A stretch of 64,000 nt of DNA, taken from NCBI GenBank assembly GCA_951812925.1, contig OX638369.1, positions 21,729,329-21,793,328 on the forward strand. Direction: 5' to 3'. The notes under the pieces were generated by a model, which worked only from the letters and a program-made list of their open reading frames with translations, made no database searches and was not told where the DNA came from. This stretch comes from Calliopum simillimum. Its lineage: Eukaryota; Arthropoda; Insecta; Diptera; Lauxaniidae. A program made the position numbers and the translations under genes. Positions 22,029-34,104 of this stretch are shown piece by piece (position 1 is the stretch's first letter; the number at the start of each line of letters is the position of its first letter).

Positions 22029-22893
22029 ATTGGGGAGTTTTGCAACAGAGGGAGTTGTGCAACACGTCGATGAATGTCAAATGACAGTAGTTGTCATGTG
22101 ACCAACTACCGTCAATTGTTTGTCTCGCTAAGACCTAACTTTTTCACCAGCACTCGTCACGTCAATACATATTCTTCATGTCGCTCTTCATTATGCGTTG
22201 AAAAATTTGTTGGAAAGTTTCATTGGCCACTTGTGTTTGCGGTGTTTTCAGTCATTTGTGGAAGCTGATCATGAAGGTCAGTATATACAAAACATTCCTT
22301 TGTGAATATCCTTTCAACTCATGAAAGTAATGATGCATAAACATTTGATGTATCGATGCCACGGTGGCCATTTTGAATATGTAGAATGTGGGGAGTCGCC
22401 CAACAAAACGCCTCATTTGATAGTTTTCAACCCGAGTTTGCATTTTTCCTGCGTATATCGCATTATTTGTGAATAATTCGTATGTTTCATGCAATTTGGT
22501 GGATTTTCTTCACAGAATTTGGTATTTTTCTTGATTTTATTCGTAACTTTTTGTGATTTTTGTAGATGGTCACCATGCATGGTCACCATGCATGCCACGT
22601 CGTACGTATCGTACGACCAGCAAACCAGCGAGTGATATCTATTCCTTAGTCGTTGCAATAGTTAATTTAACAAAGAATATTCATCAAAATATATAATTTT
22701 TGAAGCTCCCCAAAAACGCGCCTTTTGCGCTAACGAGTATTACTTCAAGATTTTTTTTTTAAATTTCAACCGAATCCTTTAGCCAGAAGTTGTGTTTTGA
22801 GGCATACTAGAGATTCTATATGCTGAGATGCTAAAAAAAATTAATTTCATAGATTTTTTTCGTGAAACCAAACCTGTCGCACAACTCCCCATT
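22029..22893. mobile_element. TIR element with TGGGGAGTTKTGCRACAG ends
   Basis: Left end ATTGGGGAGTTTTGCAACAG (22029-22048) matches the inverse of the right end (22874-22893) at 17 to 18 of 20 positions. The core word recurs inside: GGGAGTTGTGCAAC (about 22050), GGGGAGTCGCCCAAC (about 22390) and CTCCCCAAAAACGCG (about 22706, inverse). A GGTCACCATGCAT duplication forms a palindromic patch near 22567-22595. Open frames inside (22074-22268 plus, 22252-22658 minus) show no known domain. It is probably a deletion derivative; superfamily unknown. Confidence 0.6.
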
Positions 22894-24049
22894 CTTCGCA
22901 ATTTTTTTTTTTTTTTAATTTTTTGTGTTTTTCAAAGTAAAGGTTGAGATTCAATAAGTATTTACAAACTTGACAGATTTCATAATCGCTGTAAAGTTTC
23001 CTTTCGACTCTATAATCTAATTGTTATATGTATTCAAATTTTTACAACTCTGTTAGAAACATTTTTTGAAAATTTATAAGAATTGTCTTCAAAATCAAAA
23101 AAGGCCAACAACGTCATGTTTAGAGAAATGCACAAAAGTGCAAAACACTCAAAAATTTTCGATATTTCTTTCATAACTGAGCAAACACAACATTCTGATA
23201 AATAAGTTGTTCTTAAGTGTTGGCATCGCTTCCAGGGGGATCGTCGTCAAATGATAAGCAGCGCTTGGTTTAGGACACAAGATGAAAAAAACAATCTCAA
23301 ATTTCTACTATAAAATGGAAAAATATTTGGCAAGCGGGTTGTCAGAGACACTGAGTATTGTAGGCAAAGAAAAAAATATGTGTGCAGTAAAGTCAACACT
23401 TAAGAGGCTAAATTGTAGACTGTATTGTACTTAAGTACTTAGTAGTAAAGGAAGTATATAATTTATCGCTGAAGCACATATGAAGTGCTTTAATTTTAAT
23501 GCAATTTGTATTGTTTGGAAATTGTGATTGCAGCTAAGAAACTATCAAAGAGAAATTAAGTACTTTACAGCATTTCATTTACTAAAAATATATTATTTTA
23601 CTCTAAAATTTTACACATTTTCACTGCTCTAAAATTATATGCTTTGTACAACAGCTGTTTCCTACTGCTGTTCATAAATGCATAAAAATTTATTGAGAAA
23701 AAATGTCATTCAAATTAAAGATATGCTAATTGTTAGCAGTTTAAGCCTTTGATGTCCTTTGTATGATATACAAGAGTAAATTCAAATAAAATAACTACGT
23801 ACTTGAAAAGTAATGCAAAAACCATAGAGCATTCAGCGATATAGTGCGCATATAACGAAATTTTTAACTGCCAGTCAAAAAAAAAAAAAAACAATTTTTG
23901 AATGGTCGCGTTGGGGTCAAAGCACCATGTCCTTAACCAAAATGAGTACTTGTTTATATGCTGGGAATGATAATATCGATATGAACATCAAAGGTTTCAC
24001 TGAAGAAATTAGGAAAATTAACGAAAGTTATTGAAACTGTATGGAATTA
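22894..24049. other. Gap without recognisable gene
   Basis: AT-rich sequence with T run (22902-22917) and A run (23877-23892). I see no splice-bounded frame, RNA gene or clear element end. Confidence 0.4.
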
Positions 24050-24312
24050 AATAGAATAGAAATAATAAAATAGAATATAATGAATAAAAATGACTAGAAA
24101 TGAATGAAGATTAATGAAAACGAATGAAATATGAATAAAAATACAGAAAAATTAATAAGATTTAATAAAAATGATTGAAAATTAATGGAGGTTAAAAGAA
24201 ATGAATATGAATGCAAGAGAATGACATCGGATTGATATGAATGAAAATATTTGGAGATGAATGAGAGAGATAGAAAATAAAGATGCATAAATACAAATTA
24301 ATACATATGAAT
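24050..24312. repeat. Purine-rich minisatellite-like tract (GAATGAAAAT words)
   Basis: Dense variants of ATGAATGAAAA, TTAATGAAAA and AATAAAAATGA with no fixed period. The minus-strand frame 24094-24288 is only this low-complexity sequence read as Phe/Ser/Leu. Confidence 0.75.
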
Positions 24313-24993
24313 TATAATTAACGATAATAAAAGTTACTCATGAAATTTATGAACCAATTGAGGTAATGTTGTTTTAACTTTTGCCTCCAAAGGAAGTGTA
24401 CGTTATGCGTAATACAAAATCCTTGGAAAAAGTCATCAATTATTATTATTCAATGAAATTTTTATCTCCGTCATAAAATCTAGCTCGGGTGATTGAAATC
24501 AGTTTACGGACACGTCTTCTGTTCATACGATAAAAACATTTAAAACGCAGTTTCTATGAAGTTCTTTACGAACAATAAATAAAATCAACCTCATACTGAT
24601 GCTTATGGTAGTAGATGCAAGTTTTGGGCAGAAACTTACTTACTGATTCAAAATCTGTCCACAATTCGGAAAAGAAATTTTTTTTTATATAACTTTTTAT
24701 GTATCATATTATTTTGTTTACTGATATTCACAGACCTAGAAAAATTAATAAAAAAATATCCAGTTATTCTTGGAATCTGTCCGAAATTGCACTCCTTAGA
24801 CTCAAAATTCTGTAAATTTAAAGTGAAGATAAAGTATTCACTGTATAAATTGTGTGGTTAGATTTGAACATATGAATATGTAATCCCCAGGTATTTAAAG
24901 GAGATATCGAACTCTTCAACTCAAAAATTCCAAACAATATCGTTTTGCAAATATAATATTATTTAATTTCGACTTTTGGCCAGCATAATAGAA
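24313..24993. other. Gap without recognisable gene
   Basis: AT-rich; nothing beyond short A and T runs was seen before the repeat fragment that follows. Confidence 0.4.
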
Positions 24994-25092
24994 CTAGTGT
25001 GGAGCGTGGCACCTTCCATAAAAGAAAAATTTTAAAAAATCTGTAGTGTAGAACATTTAAGTTTTAGTCTGGCCAATGGTAGCAACCTTAAT
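24994..25092 (+). mobile_element. 3'-terminal fragment of the DINE-1-like family
   Basis: Contains GAGCGTGGCACCTTCCATAA, the last-unit marker, then TAGTGTAGAACATTTAAGTT and CTGGCCAATGGTAGCAACCT, which parallels the GGCCATGCCAAAGGTAACAC end of copy A. The CTAG terminus itself has decayed. Confidence 0.65.
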
Positions 25093-25147
25093 ATTTTTTT
25101 TTGCTTTGTTGAGAAAAACTCATAACTCTGTTGTAACTTTTTAATAA

Positions 25148-25680
25148 CACAGGACCACAAAAAAAAAAGTCCTGTAGCAGAAAGTTGAGGTAACATACGG
25201 TATGGTTTTCAATGTGCTAAAAACGAATACGAGGTCAGAATTTAGCCATCACCCTCAGATTGGACTCTTTCTTTCAGAGCTATCTAACTTTGAAGTAAAG
25301 GGTTATCATTTTTATATGTTAAATGGATTTTACGCTACAAGAATAATGTAGTGCTTTGTATGGGGGTTGAGATACGTTTACTTCAAACGGTGATATCTCG
25401 GGAAGTAAAAGTCCAATCGAAAAAATTAGAATGTATAGTTTTATAAGGAAGATTATGGCTATTCGATTCCATTAAAAATATGGAACTACATCGTTTCCTG
25501 GAACTGCACCATAAGCCAGAAAACAGAGCTTCCTGCAACTTAAAGCAAGGATATCTCAAAATCTGAGAGTGATGGCTAAATTCTGACCTCGGATTCGTTT
25601 TTAGCACATTGAAAACCATACCGTATGGTACCTCAACTTTCTGCTACAGGAAATTTTTTTATTTTTTTTGTGGTCCTGTG
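25148..25680. mobile_element. Foldback element with ~115-bp arms
   Basis: The left arm (25148-25262) starts CACAGGACCACAAAAAAAAA and includes GTAGCAGAAAGTTGAGGTA and ACGGTATGGTTTTCAATGTG. The right arm (25562-25680) is its inverse with few changes (CTGAGAGTGATGGCTAAATT and onward). The 300-bp spacer contains GGTGATATCTCGGGAAGTAA. The open frame 25383-25619 runs through spacer and arm and is not a gene. Confidence 0.88.
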
Positions 25681-25884
25681 GAATGGGTTTTTGGAAGCCA
25701 GATATACGTATAAGTATCAGAATCATGTAGATTAAAAGATTTTGAGGTTGGGTACTTAATTCCATGTTGTCAATTCTTTTAATTTTTGATATTTGGATAA
25801 ATCTACGAAAAATGTACCAAAACATGCCTTTATTTGTCTTAAATCTATGGAACAGTTTTAGAAAATTAACATAAACTTTCAGGG

Positions 25885-26480
25885 TTACTAAACGGAGAAT
25901 GATGAAATGTTATAAAAAAAAACGACGGAGAATGATGACGCGGAAAATGGCGAAATAATGCAAGAACAGTAAAATCACAATGAAAAAAGCTATTTTATGG
26001 AAAAAAATTGAAACTGGATAGCCTTTGTAGTTGTTTACGGTTTTACGTATATAAAGATAAAATAATGTCTTTAGTAATAAAAAATAAAAAAATTACACGG
26101 AGAATGATGCACACTTAAACTTTAAAAAAACCACACGATCACTCACTGTCGAAAACCGAAAACTGACTGAGCTGAAAATAAACTGAATCCCTTGATTCTC
26201 TTGACCTTTAGTTCTCTATTTATTCAACATTTAAAGAATTTACGGTCAGAATAAGGAAATCTGAGTGGAAATAGTCTAAATTGAGGGACGAACTTCAATT
26301 TTTGCCAATTCTATATAACAAAAAATTTTCGAAGAGTTAATACAGAAAAACAGTAGCTGAAATATTTATATGTGCAAACAATGTCGTATAATTTGTTATT
26401 TTTTTTTTAAATTAACATAATATGCGAAACGAGCAAATTAAGTGCACTAAGAAGCGGTGAGATACAGGACGGAGAATGAG
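25885..26480 (+). repeat. Element fragment with repeated ACGGAGAATGA motif
   Basis: ACGGAGAATGA occurs at about 25892, 25924, 26097 and 26471, sometimes extended to ACGGAGAATGATGAMR. The inverse motif TCATTCTCCGT is clustered at 56195-56260. Regular short words of this type often mark transposase-binding sites in TIR elements. No end pairing was established. Confidence 0.5.
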
Positions 26481-27950
26481 TTTTTAACACTTGACGTTAT
26501 AATTTCATAGTAAAATATTAAAAACTATTTTTTTCCCAAGCATTTCGTTTAGAAGCTTTGGTTAAGTATTTGTATTAAATAGTTTAAATACCAAATTTAA
26601 ATTTAAACATGGTTTTGAAACCTGAGACATTGAATAGTACATTTTTTGGAGACTCACTCATGTATGACATATTTCGTAATCCGAACATACTGAACTTTCG
26701 ACAGTTTGGTTTGGAAAACATTTTGAAAAAATAAATTTCCAATTACCTATCTACGTTCTACTAGGGACCCGCCACAGACAAGAGTGGATTTTGTAGATTT
26801 TACCAAACGCACCTCTGTTCTTAAACATTATCACTAAAGTATCGATACAACAATAAAATGATATTACATCTTCACCAAGTAAATTGTTTTTACATAAACA
26901 AAAATCATGGCTGACGGGTCATAAGTCAAATCATGAATTGCGTTGCCAACACAAATTTTCATTACCGTTGAATTGCATGAGAAAAACAAGAGCAACATCA
27001 GCAAATAAATGTTGAAAAACATAAGTCAAAATAAAAGAGAAAAAAAAAGAAAAAAATAAAAACAAAAACAAAATGGAATATATATAAAAAAATGTTGAAA
27101 ATAAAATTATAAAGAAAAAAGTAGCTGCTGCCATGAAACAAAAATCATAAAAACCGCAGAAGTGTACACACGGTGTAAAAACACAGCGAACAGAAATGAA
27201 ACCGTAGTTTTATTGCTTTGTTAAGAAAAAAAGTTGTAAAAAAATTTTAAAAAGCAGCAAAACTGAAAAAATATTTAAATTAAAAAAAAAAAAAAAAATC
27301 AGTCAGTGTCTGAATATAGCAGTCGGAAAATTCGCGTATTTAAATTAAAAAGAATCCCTTCACTAATTTGCCACTCACTCGCAGGCTAAGAGTAGCAGCA
27401 GCAGCTAGAGTTGCCGTTGCCGCTTTGGTTTATTGCTCCTGTTAACTTTGGCCAAAACCTGCTAAAAAGAAAAATTATTATTTTTTTTTGTTTTGTATTT
27501 CTTGCTACACTCCCTGATTGGATTCAACATTTGCCGTCATTCTTTACATTCTTTCATATTTTCGCTATTTTGCATTTGTTTTGTTTTATTTTTTTTTTAT
27601 ATATAAATATATATATTTTTTTATATATTCTATGCATATATTTTTTATGAATAATATTTAAAATTGGCAAATACTTGCTCGTCATAAAAGATATTTGCTT
27701 GTTCTCTAGCATACAAATCATAATATTTACAGTGTTACTCACCTCAAGTAACTTTGTGTGGTTTGCAACGTTTGTCCTTTTCAAAGCTTTTGACTTTGAG
27801 ACTTTTGTTGCATCAGCGAGCATTGCAGTGCTTTAAATTTAACTCAAGTGCACGAACTTAAATTGCTCCTTTTTATTTATTTAATCGTGGGAAAATAAGA
27901 TTTCTAAGTTGTGGCTGAATTAAGTGGAAAACTAAGAGCAGCTTATGCCC
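26481..27950. other. Gap, AT-rich
   Basis: Contains A-rich runs (27008-27120, 27281-27298), a GCAGCAGCAGC patch (about 27392) and TATATA-rich sequence (27598-27630). Open frames on both strands are low-complexity (Phe/Ile/Tyr-rich). No gene supported. Confidence 0.4.
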
Positions 27951-28718
27951 CAGACAGACTGCAGCTCTAATGCACATTACAGAGCAGTGTTGCCAGGCAG
28001 GTTCTCGTATTTTAACCCAGATTGCACGAGATTTCCCCTAAAACGAAAGTTCCAAATTTCAAAACGAAATTAATATTTTTCATAACGATTTCCAGCAAAT
28101 TCTGGACTTTTAACAAAATTTCCCCTAAATATGGAACATTTATATATTGGTAACAAAATTAATAAAAAATTTTCCAAATTTCAAAATGAAGTGAATGTTG
28201 TTTCAATATATTTTACAAATATAGATATTTTTGCTAACTTGTACTAAAATGTAATTTTATATATATTAAAAAAAGGTTTTCTTAACATTTAGATAAAGTA
28301 TCCCCTGGATTTCCCCTAGACCTTTTTAAAATCTCCTGAACAAATCCCCTAAATAATGCATCCCCTTTTGAAATCCCCTAAATTTAGGGGGAAATCCCCT
28401 ACACTGGCAACACTGTTACAGACGCAATAATGTAAAACTTTTTATTGCATTATTTTAGGCATTTTTAAATACATTTTTCATAAGCATTGACTAAAAGAAA
28501 ATTTCGCAATTCAGGGCCCAACAAATTCTAATTAGCTTTTCTGATGCTTAACTCACTTTTAATCTTGTTTTTGATATTTCAGAATTTTTTGAACTCTGAA
28601 TTGGGAAATTTTCTTTTAGTCAATGTCTATGAAATATGTTTTTAGAAAATGCCTAAAATCATGCAATAAAAAGTTTCCCATTATTGCGTCTGTAATGTGC
28701 ATTAGAGTTGCTGTCTGT
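27951..28718. mobile_element. Foldback MITE (host of a nested hAT MITE)
   Basis: The left arm is CAGACAGACTGCAGCTCTAA (from 27951) through TGCACATTACAG, then, after the nested element, GACGCAATAATGTAAAACTT and onward to about 28530. The right arm (about 28569-28718) is the inverse: ATTGCGTCTGTAATGTGCAT...GCTGTCTGT, including TTGACTAAAAGAAAATTTC. The arms agree closely once the insert at 27985-28415 is removed. Short spacer, no coding frame. Confidence 0.88.
27985..28415. mobile_element. hAT MITE with 8-bp target duplication
   Basis: 431 bp with perfect 12-bp TIRs CAGTGTTGCCAG and its inverse, typical of hAT elements. TTACAGAG (27977-27984) precedes it and TTACAGAC (28416-28423) follows: an 8-bp duplication with one change, matching hAT. 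The other arm of the surrounding foldback carries the uninterrupted site (inverse of GTCTGTAA), which confirms the insertion point. Inside are repeated CCCCTAAA and ATTTCCCCTA words, also inverted near the right end. No coding frame. Confidence 0.93.
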
Positions 28719-29018
28719 TAAAATAAATTAATTTTTTTTTAAAACTGGAAGCCATCGTAGTCTTCTAAACTAAATAAGAAGTCTCCCATGGAAATTCTAT
28801 AAAAAATACATTCTGCGCGAACATGTTTTTCACTAAATTGATAGATTGATTTGGTTCGTTTTCTTTATAGTTAATCTCCCAAACTTGTATTATACTTTAT
28901 AAAGTTATTTAAAATAATAGAAACATATATAATTTCTTACCACATACACTATTAAAAATCAAACACATAAACATAATTAAAAAAATAATTTAATATGAAA
29001 AAAATATTCGCATGTATA
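28719..29018. other. Gap without recognisable gene
   Basis: About 300 bp of AT-rich spacer between two MITEs; nothing recognised. Confidence 0.4.
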
Positions 29019-29872
29019 GGGGAACTGATGCTATTGTGGTATAGCTAATGTTTAGGTGGAATTTGAAAGAGAACCATTAGATCAATTTCAGCCAAATTAT
29101 GTCATGCCAATCATTGAAGTATTGGCTACAGAATATATTTCAATAAAATGTGTGCAATTTCATTAAAAAAAGTTACTGAGCATAATCTGAAAAAAGTCAA
29201 AAAAGCTGTTTATAAAAAGTTGGGAGGTAATGTGGTATATGTGGTGGCACAATGTGGTATATATACTGATCAGTACTTGTAAAGTGGGCTGGTAATGTGG
29301 TATATATAAGTAGGGTAATGTGGTATACTTATCCATACAACCAAATATAAAGTTTGAAAGGTATGAAATAAGTTCATAATAACATTTACATTGGTTCTCA
29401 AACTCATAGTTTTTATAAAAAAATAAACAGCAATCAAATAATGCTAAGAATAATAAGATATATTCATATACCACATTAGCGAATCCCGACTATACCACAT
29501 TGGTCAATTTTTAGAAATAACAAAATTCTAAAAATAAAATGGGAAACTTTGTGAATTTACAGAGTTAAACACTTATTTCGCAATACTTAGCACTAACCTT
29601 TATTGAACATAAATAAAACTTCACGAAAAAGCAACTTCTTTTTAACAAAATTTTTTTGAAAAAAATCCGGAAAAAAAAATCAACCACACGCGACTTAAGT
29701 TTCGTATAACTGACACCGGCAAAATTTAGTTTGGTGCATGAGAGCAACACATCCCTGGTTTTTCATGTTTTCTGATAGGACAAAAGCAGTGACGTTCGCA
29801 GGTTCTTTCCCAATTCGGAGATAGGCGACCATACCACATTGAAAAACTATACCACAATAGCATCAGTTCCCC
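29019..29872. mobile_element. TA-flanked MITE with perfect 26-bp TIRs
   Basis: The first 26 bases (GGGGAACTGATGCTATTGTG and the next six, GTATAG) are exactly inverted at 29847-29872. TA lies on both sides (29017-29018 and 29873-29874), as for Tc1/mariner-type insertion. The word AATGTGGTATA recurs at about 29229, 29251, 29293 and 29317 and, inverted, at about 29467, 29493 and 29831, so about seven internal sites besides the ends. The minus-strand frame 29163-29474 is read from these repeats. A truncated second copy lies at 63380-63613. Confidence 0.93.
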
Positions 29873-29874
29873 TA

Positions 29875-31019
29875 ATAACCATAATTAATTAACTGCCAAC
29901 AGCCAAGAAGAACAATGCAGTTGAAAGCTTCTCAGAAGTCGAAGGTACGAGTATGTATGGTCGTTGCTGCACTGCTCCATTCTTACACGCGTTGCTAGCT
30001 TTGAAAAAAAAAAAAAACTGCGAATTCCACAAACCAACGTTCGCGCAACACTGCAGGTCCACTGCTTTGTGCCTGTCTGCCGCCGCCAACGCCACAACAC
30101 AGCAGCAAAGACGGGAAATTTTAATGTCCTTTTAACAAGTTCGTAAAAGTTTTCCAATTACATTCTTCTTATTGTAAGTTATATGGCAACGTGGCAATGG
30201 TACTGATGGGTTGGTTGCTTCACTGGTTGCTGTAGGTGCTAACAGACGATTTTCATTAAAAAGAAACCAAAAAGTATGAAACCACGAATAAAAAAATCCT
30301 TACAAACGTTGGCAAATGTTGGCATTGACGTATAAATGCGCGGCAACGTCGGCGACGTGTTGCAACTTGGCAAAACATCACCACAGCCTTAGCTTTGGGC
30401 GGCTTCTTCCTTGTGGTACTCATTGTCTTGGTGCATTGTCTTGACGACGACACCAACGACGACGATTATTAGCGGTGATTCACATGATAAGGAGGAGTTT
30501 AGCAATAACTTTTGGTGGATCTTGTGCACAATTTTTGTGTATTTAGCGTTGGTACATGAAACTTAACAAAAGGTTAAAACACAACGGTAATATAAGATAA
30601 ACAAAACATGGCTTCGTGGTTTATTTGAAATTAGCAAGGATCTCTAAGAAATATGTTGTATATGAATGTGTAAGTTTTTAAGAGATTTTACATACGCAGC
30701 AATAACGAAAACTTTTGACTTATATGTAAATACGTTTATTTAATAATGAAACTTTCAATATTATAGAACGAGAAACACCATTAGAGAGTTTTTCTCATGA
30801 TTTTAAAAGTGTTTATATATTTTCGAATTTTCGTACTTTGGCGGCTCTTTCAAAATTTTTCGAGTTTGTTAAAACTTTTCCACTATTTTGTCAACATATT
30901 TCGATTTACTAACAATCTAAATATTTTGACACATATAACAAAAATTATATAAGTCGTCTTATATGACATTTTTTTGAAGCTGACATTATTGTGAAGCTGA
31001 CTGAAAGTCTATTTGTTTT
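29875..31019. other. Gap, unique-looking DNA
   Basis: Somewhat less AT-rich between 29885 and 30480, with GACGACGACACCAACGACGA near 30440 and an A run at 30004-30016. Overlapping open frames occur on both strands (29885-30157, 29953-30146, 30256-30456), but none has a recognisable domain or convincing splice context. It could include exon or regulatory DNA that I cannot identify. Confidence 0.35.
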
Positions 31020-31256
31020 GAAATGAGCTGATTTGAATTTAAATACGTTTCGTTGCTGATTTGAGTTCAACAGCGCTTCGAAGTGTTTTGACTACTTTTC
31101 ATTGCTGATTCATATTTAACAACGCTTGGCAACCAGCGTTGTTGAATAAGTTTCAACCACGTTTGTGAGTGATTTTGCTACGCAACATACAAATCTGAAC
31201 TTGGAGCGTTGTTAAATCCATATCAGCAACGAAACGTAGTTAAAACACTCAGGAAT
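31020..31256. repeat. Small inverted-repeat cluster (CGTTGCTGAT / AACAACGCT)
   Basis: GTGTTTTGACTACTTTTCAT followed by TGCTGATTCATATTTAACAA (about 31083-31122) is inverted at 31201-31245 (TTGTTAAATCCATATCAGCA and AACGAAACGTAGTTAAAACA). A third, direct partial unit lies at 31025-31070. It is a short foldback built of repeated units. Confidence 0.7.
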
Positions 31257-34022
31257 ATTTTAAAATTTTTACAATATTTTTCTGCAGTTTCTGAAAATCT
31301 GTACTTTACAAAGTAATATAACTTTGGATCGTTGCACTTTTCCAGTGTCTCTTGTATTTCGATAGCCTTTCGAAAATATGGCGTTTAAGACTCGTCAAAA
31401 TAAACTTTTATCTTGGCATTTGAAGAACAGGTGTTCTAAAGCCAGATAGAGTGAATTCATTAGGTGCTGCGATAGATTTTAGTGCAATTCATGCGTTTTG
31501 GTAGCGACAATTAGGATATATCTTCTCAGTTTCCTATTATTTACATCCGATCGCAACAATATTTTACTATACAAAATATGTCGCCACTCACCTTCAGACG
31601 GCGTTCAAATTGTATAATTAAGTGCTAAAAACCTTTTAGTTTGTTACTAACTTCACATCTTAAAATTTGAGGTAAAATTGACCTAAGTGAATTTTTGGTC
31701 ACTTATTTCCCAGCTCCGTAAGCGTAAAGACATAAGTTTCACGATGAGATTGCTATTCTGCATAATAAAAATTCCATATTTCTAAACCAATCCGTTTTAT
31801 TTCTTTCATATAAAATCTCAAACTTTTCCGAGCTTGAGGTTTTATTTCTATTTCAGCTGCTTTTACTCATCCCTAGGCTTCTTCTAGCAACCACTCAGTA
31901 TGGCACAGATTCACCTATTACATTTATGTTTTACTAGATTGTAAGCATTATTATTCACTGTAGAACTGAGCCATGATACACCTTCCTTTCTGCAAAATGT
32001 CCATGAATATCATTTGTTTCAAATATCAACAAAGCTTTGCCATTACATTTGCGATAGATGGGATAGCCTTCGTTTTCTTTGAAGCAGTTTCACAAAAAAT
32101 CCATTATCCAAGGCTTATTAAGGGTGATAACTTAAGTCAAAAACTTTTGTTTTTTGTTTGTTCTTTATGGAGCCTTAAAATATCTAACGGATTTTGACTA
32201 AATACTCACATTATGCATCGATTGGGGGCAGGTTTTTGGGTAGGAAAATAGGCAATGCCATGTTTTCCATAAAACATAATTTGTGTTATTTCTTGAACCA
32301 TTTATTTTACACAAATATAGCCCTGACGTCTTTCTGGAAGAATTCGGGACTTAGATCGCCATTTTGATGTTTTCTTCTTATTAAAACTTGGCGGTGGACT
32401 TAAATTTGATTTCTAACTGCTCTTAACATCCTAACAAAAAGAGAAGTGGCCGCTGTTTTATTCAGTTGTCGTTTAACAAGTGAGCAGTGCGTTTGTGCCT
32501 ACATTAGCGCTTACCCCGATTTCGCCGTTCATTGCTATAATTTTCTGATTGTCTCAACTCTGTAGGTAGTGTTAATAATGAATAAGATAAAATATTGCCA
32601 CTTTTATACTCAGCAACATCCATTACTTCGACAATCCTTCTGGAAGGACGTCAGTGCAATTCGAGTTATAAAATTTTATTTTCTTACTCAAAAAACTGCA
32701 TGTTTTGGAGGGAAAGGATGATGCCATTGGATATAGAGGGGTACATCTTGCTTTACTGCCACAAAATAATGCCGATGGAGACCTTAGTCAGGGGATTGAT
32801 ACTTTTATTTCCAAGTAGATATGATACAAAAACTCAATAGCTTTTGTATGACTTTCTGTATGTACATTTGTTTGTTCAAAAAGAAATAAGTTGGTTATTC
32901 ATGGTTTAATCATAAAAAATTGGTATCAAAATAAAATTAAAATAATTACGCATAAGCTTGCGAATAGTTTTTTTAATTTGGTGTTGATTTATGCAAGATT
33001 TATGTAATTAAAGATGGTTAGTTTTTGGTTTTTTTAGTACATTTTCTCAATTAAACGGGCATACAAAAAAATGTGCCGGACCGATTTTAAAATTTTTTCA
33101 GATTTCAAATTATTGCTATTTTCTGAATCGTTTGACGTTTTCTTTTTAATTCTGACGGATAAAAATTTTTTAATTTATTTTTGCGCTTACATCCGTCGTG
33201 ATTTTGGATTTGTCAATTTATCTGAAAATTGAGACGTGATGGAAAAATTCTGTAAATGCAGTTCTATTATGTCAATAGCAAGGAATAATAGTTTCATAGT
33301 CTGAACTCAGATAATTTTTTGCCGTTGAACCGTGTTATGGCCGTTCCACAATTAGACATTACTTTTGCATTGTGCTATATACCATGTATAGCGTGTTTTT
33401 CAACTATTTTCGAGTTTCTGAAACTTTTACAGATTTTTAGTTTTTTTTACCATTTAATGATATTTTGAAGAGTGTTCGACTTGAATTGGCTCATTTGATA
33501 ATTTAATCTTTTCACGTTTATTGAAAATTTTTGGAATAAAAAAATTTTTTTGTAAATTTTTCAAGTTGTTTCTGGAATTTTCCGGTTTTTTTACTTTTTC
33601 TTAAACTTGCAATGCTAACCCAACCCTTTTCGACTGTTTCAACATTTTTTAATATGTAATGAGTTTTTCAGCATTTGCATTATTTCCATAGTTGGCAATA
33701 AATGTCAATAATAAATTCCTGTAATATTTTTTTAAGCAAAGATTCAGCCTATGTATGAAGTTGCACAGTGGTCGGAAAATCGAAAAAGCTGGCCAAAATT
33801 CTGAAATTCGGTAATAAGGTGTTTTTGATGATGCTGATTACGAACTCAAAATCCATTTTCAAAAAAACAAAATGGCGGATCCAAAATGGTGGACCATAAA
33901 CGGTACATGAGAGTTTCAGATGTTGCTTGTAACGAATCTGAAATCTAGTTGTTTGGTCGAGGGCCAAACTTTTACATTTTAAGGTATATTTATTTTTAAT
34001 GGCAAAGTGTCCTTTAAAACCC
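31257..34022. other. Gap without recognisable gene
   Basis: AT-rich. Open frames at 31973-32197 and 32595-32840 (plus) show no domain. A dispersed-repeat phrase ATGGCGGATCCAAAATGGTGG appears near 33871, echoed by TGTCCGCCATCTTGGA at 59335, so part of 33750-33990 is probably repeat-derived. Confidence 0.4.
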
Positions 34023-34104
34023 CTTCTGGGAGATATAGACTCCCCGTGGACTCGTACTTGCGTCTTCTGGGAGATTGAGACTCCGCGTGGACTCGTACGT
34101 GCGT
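34023..34104. repeat. 41-bp tandem duplication
   Basis: CTTCTGGGAGATATAGACTC...ACTTGCGT (34023-34063) is followed directly by CTTCTGGGAGATTGAGACTC...ACGTGCGT (34064-34104), with about five differences. A plus-strand frame spans it but ends in low complexity. Confidence 0.9.
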
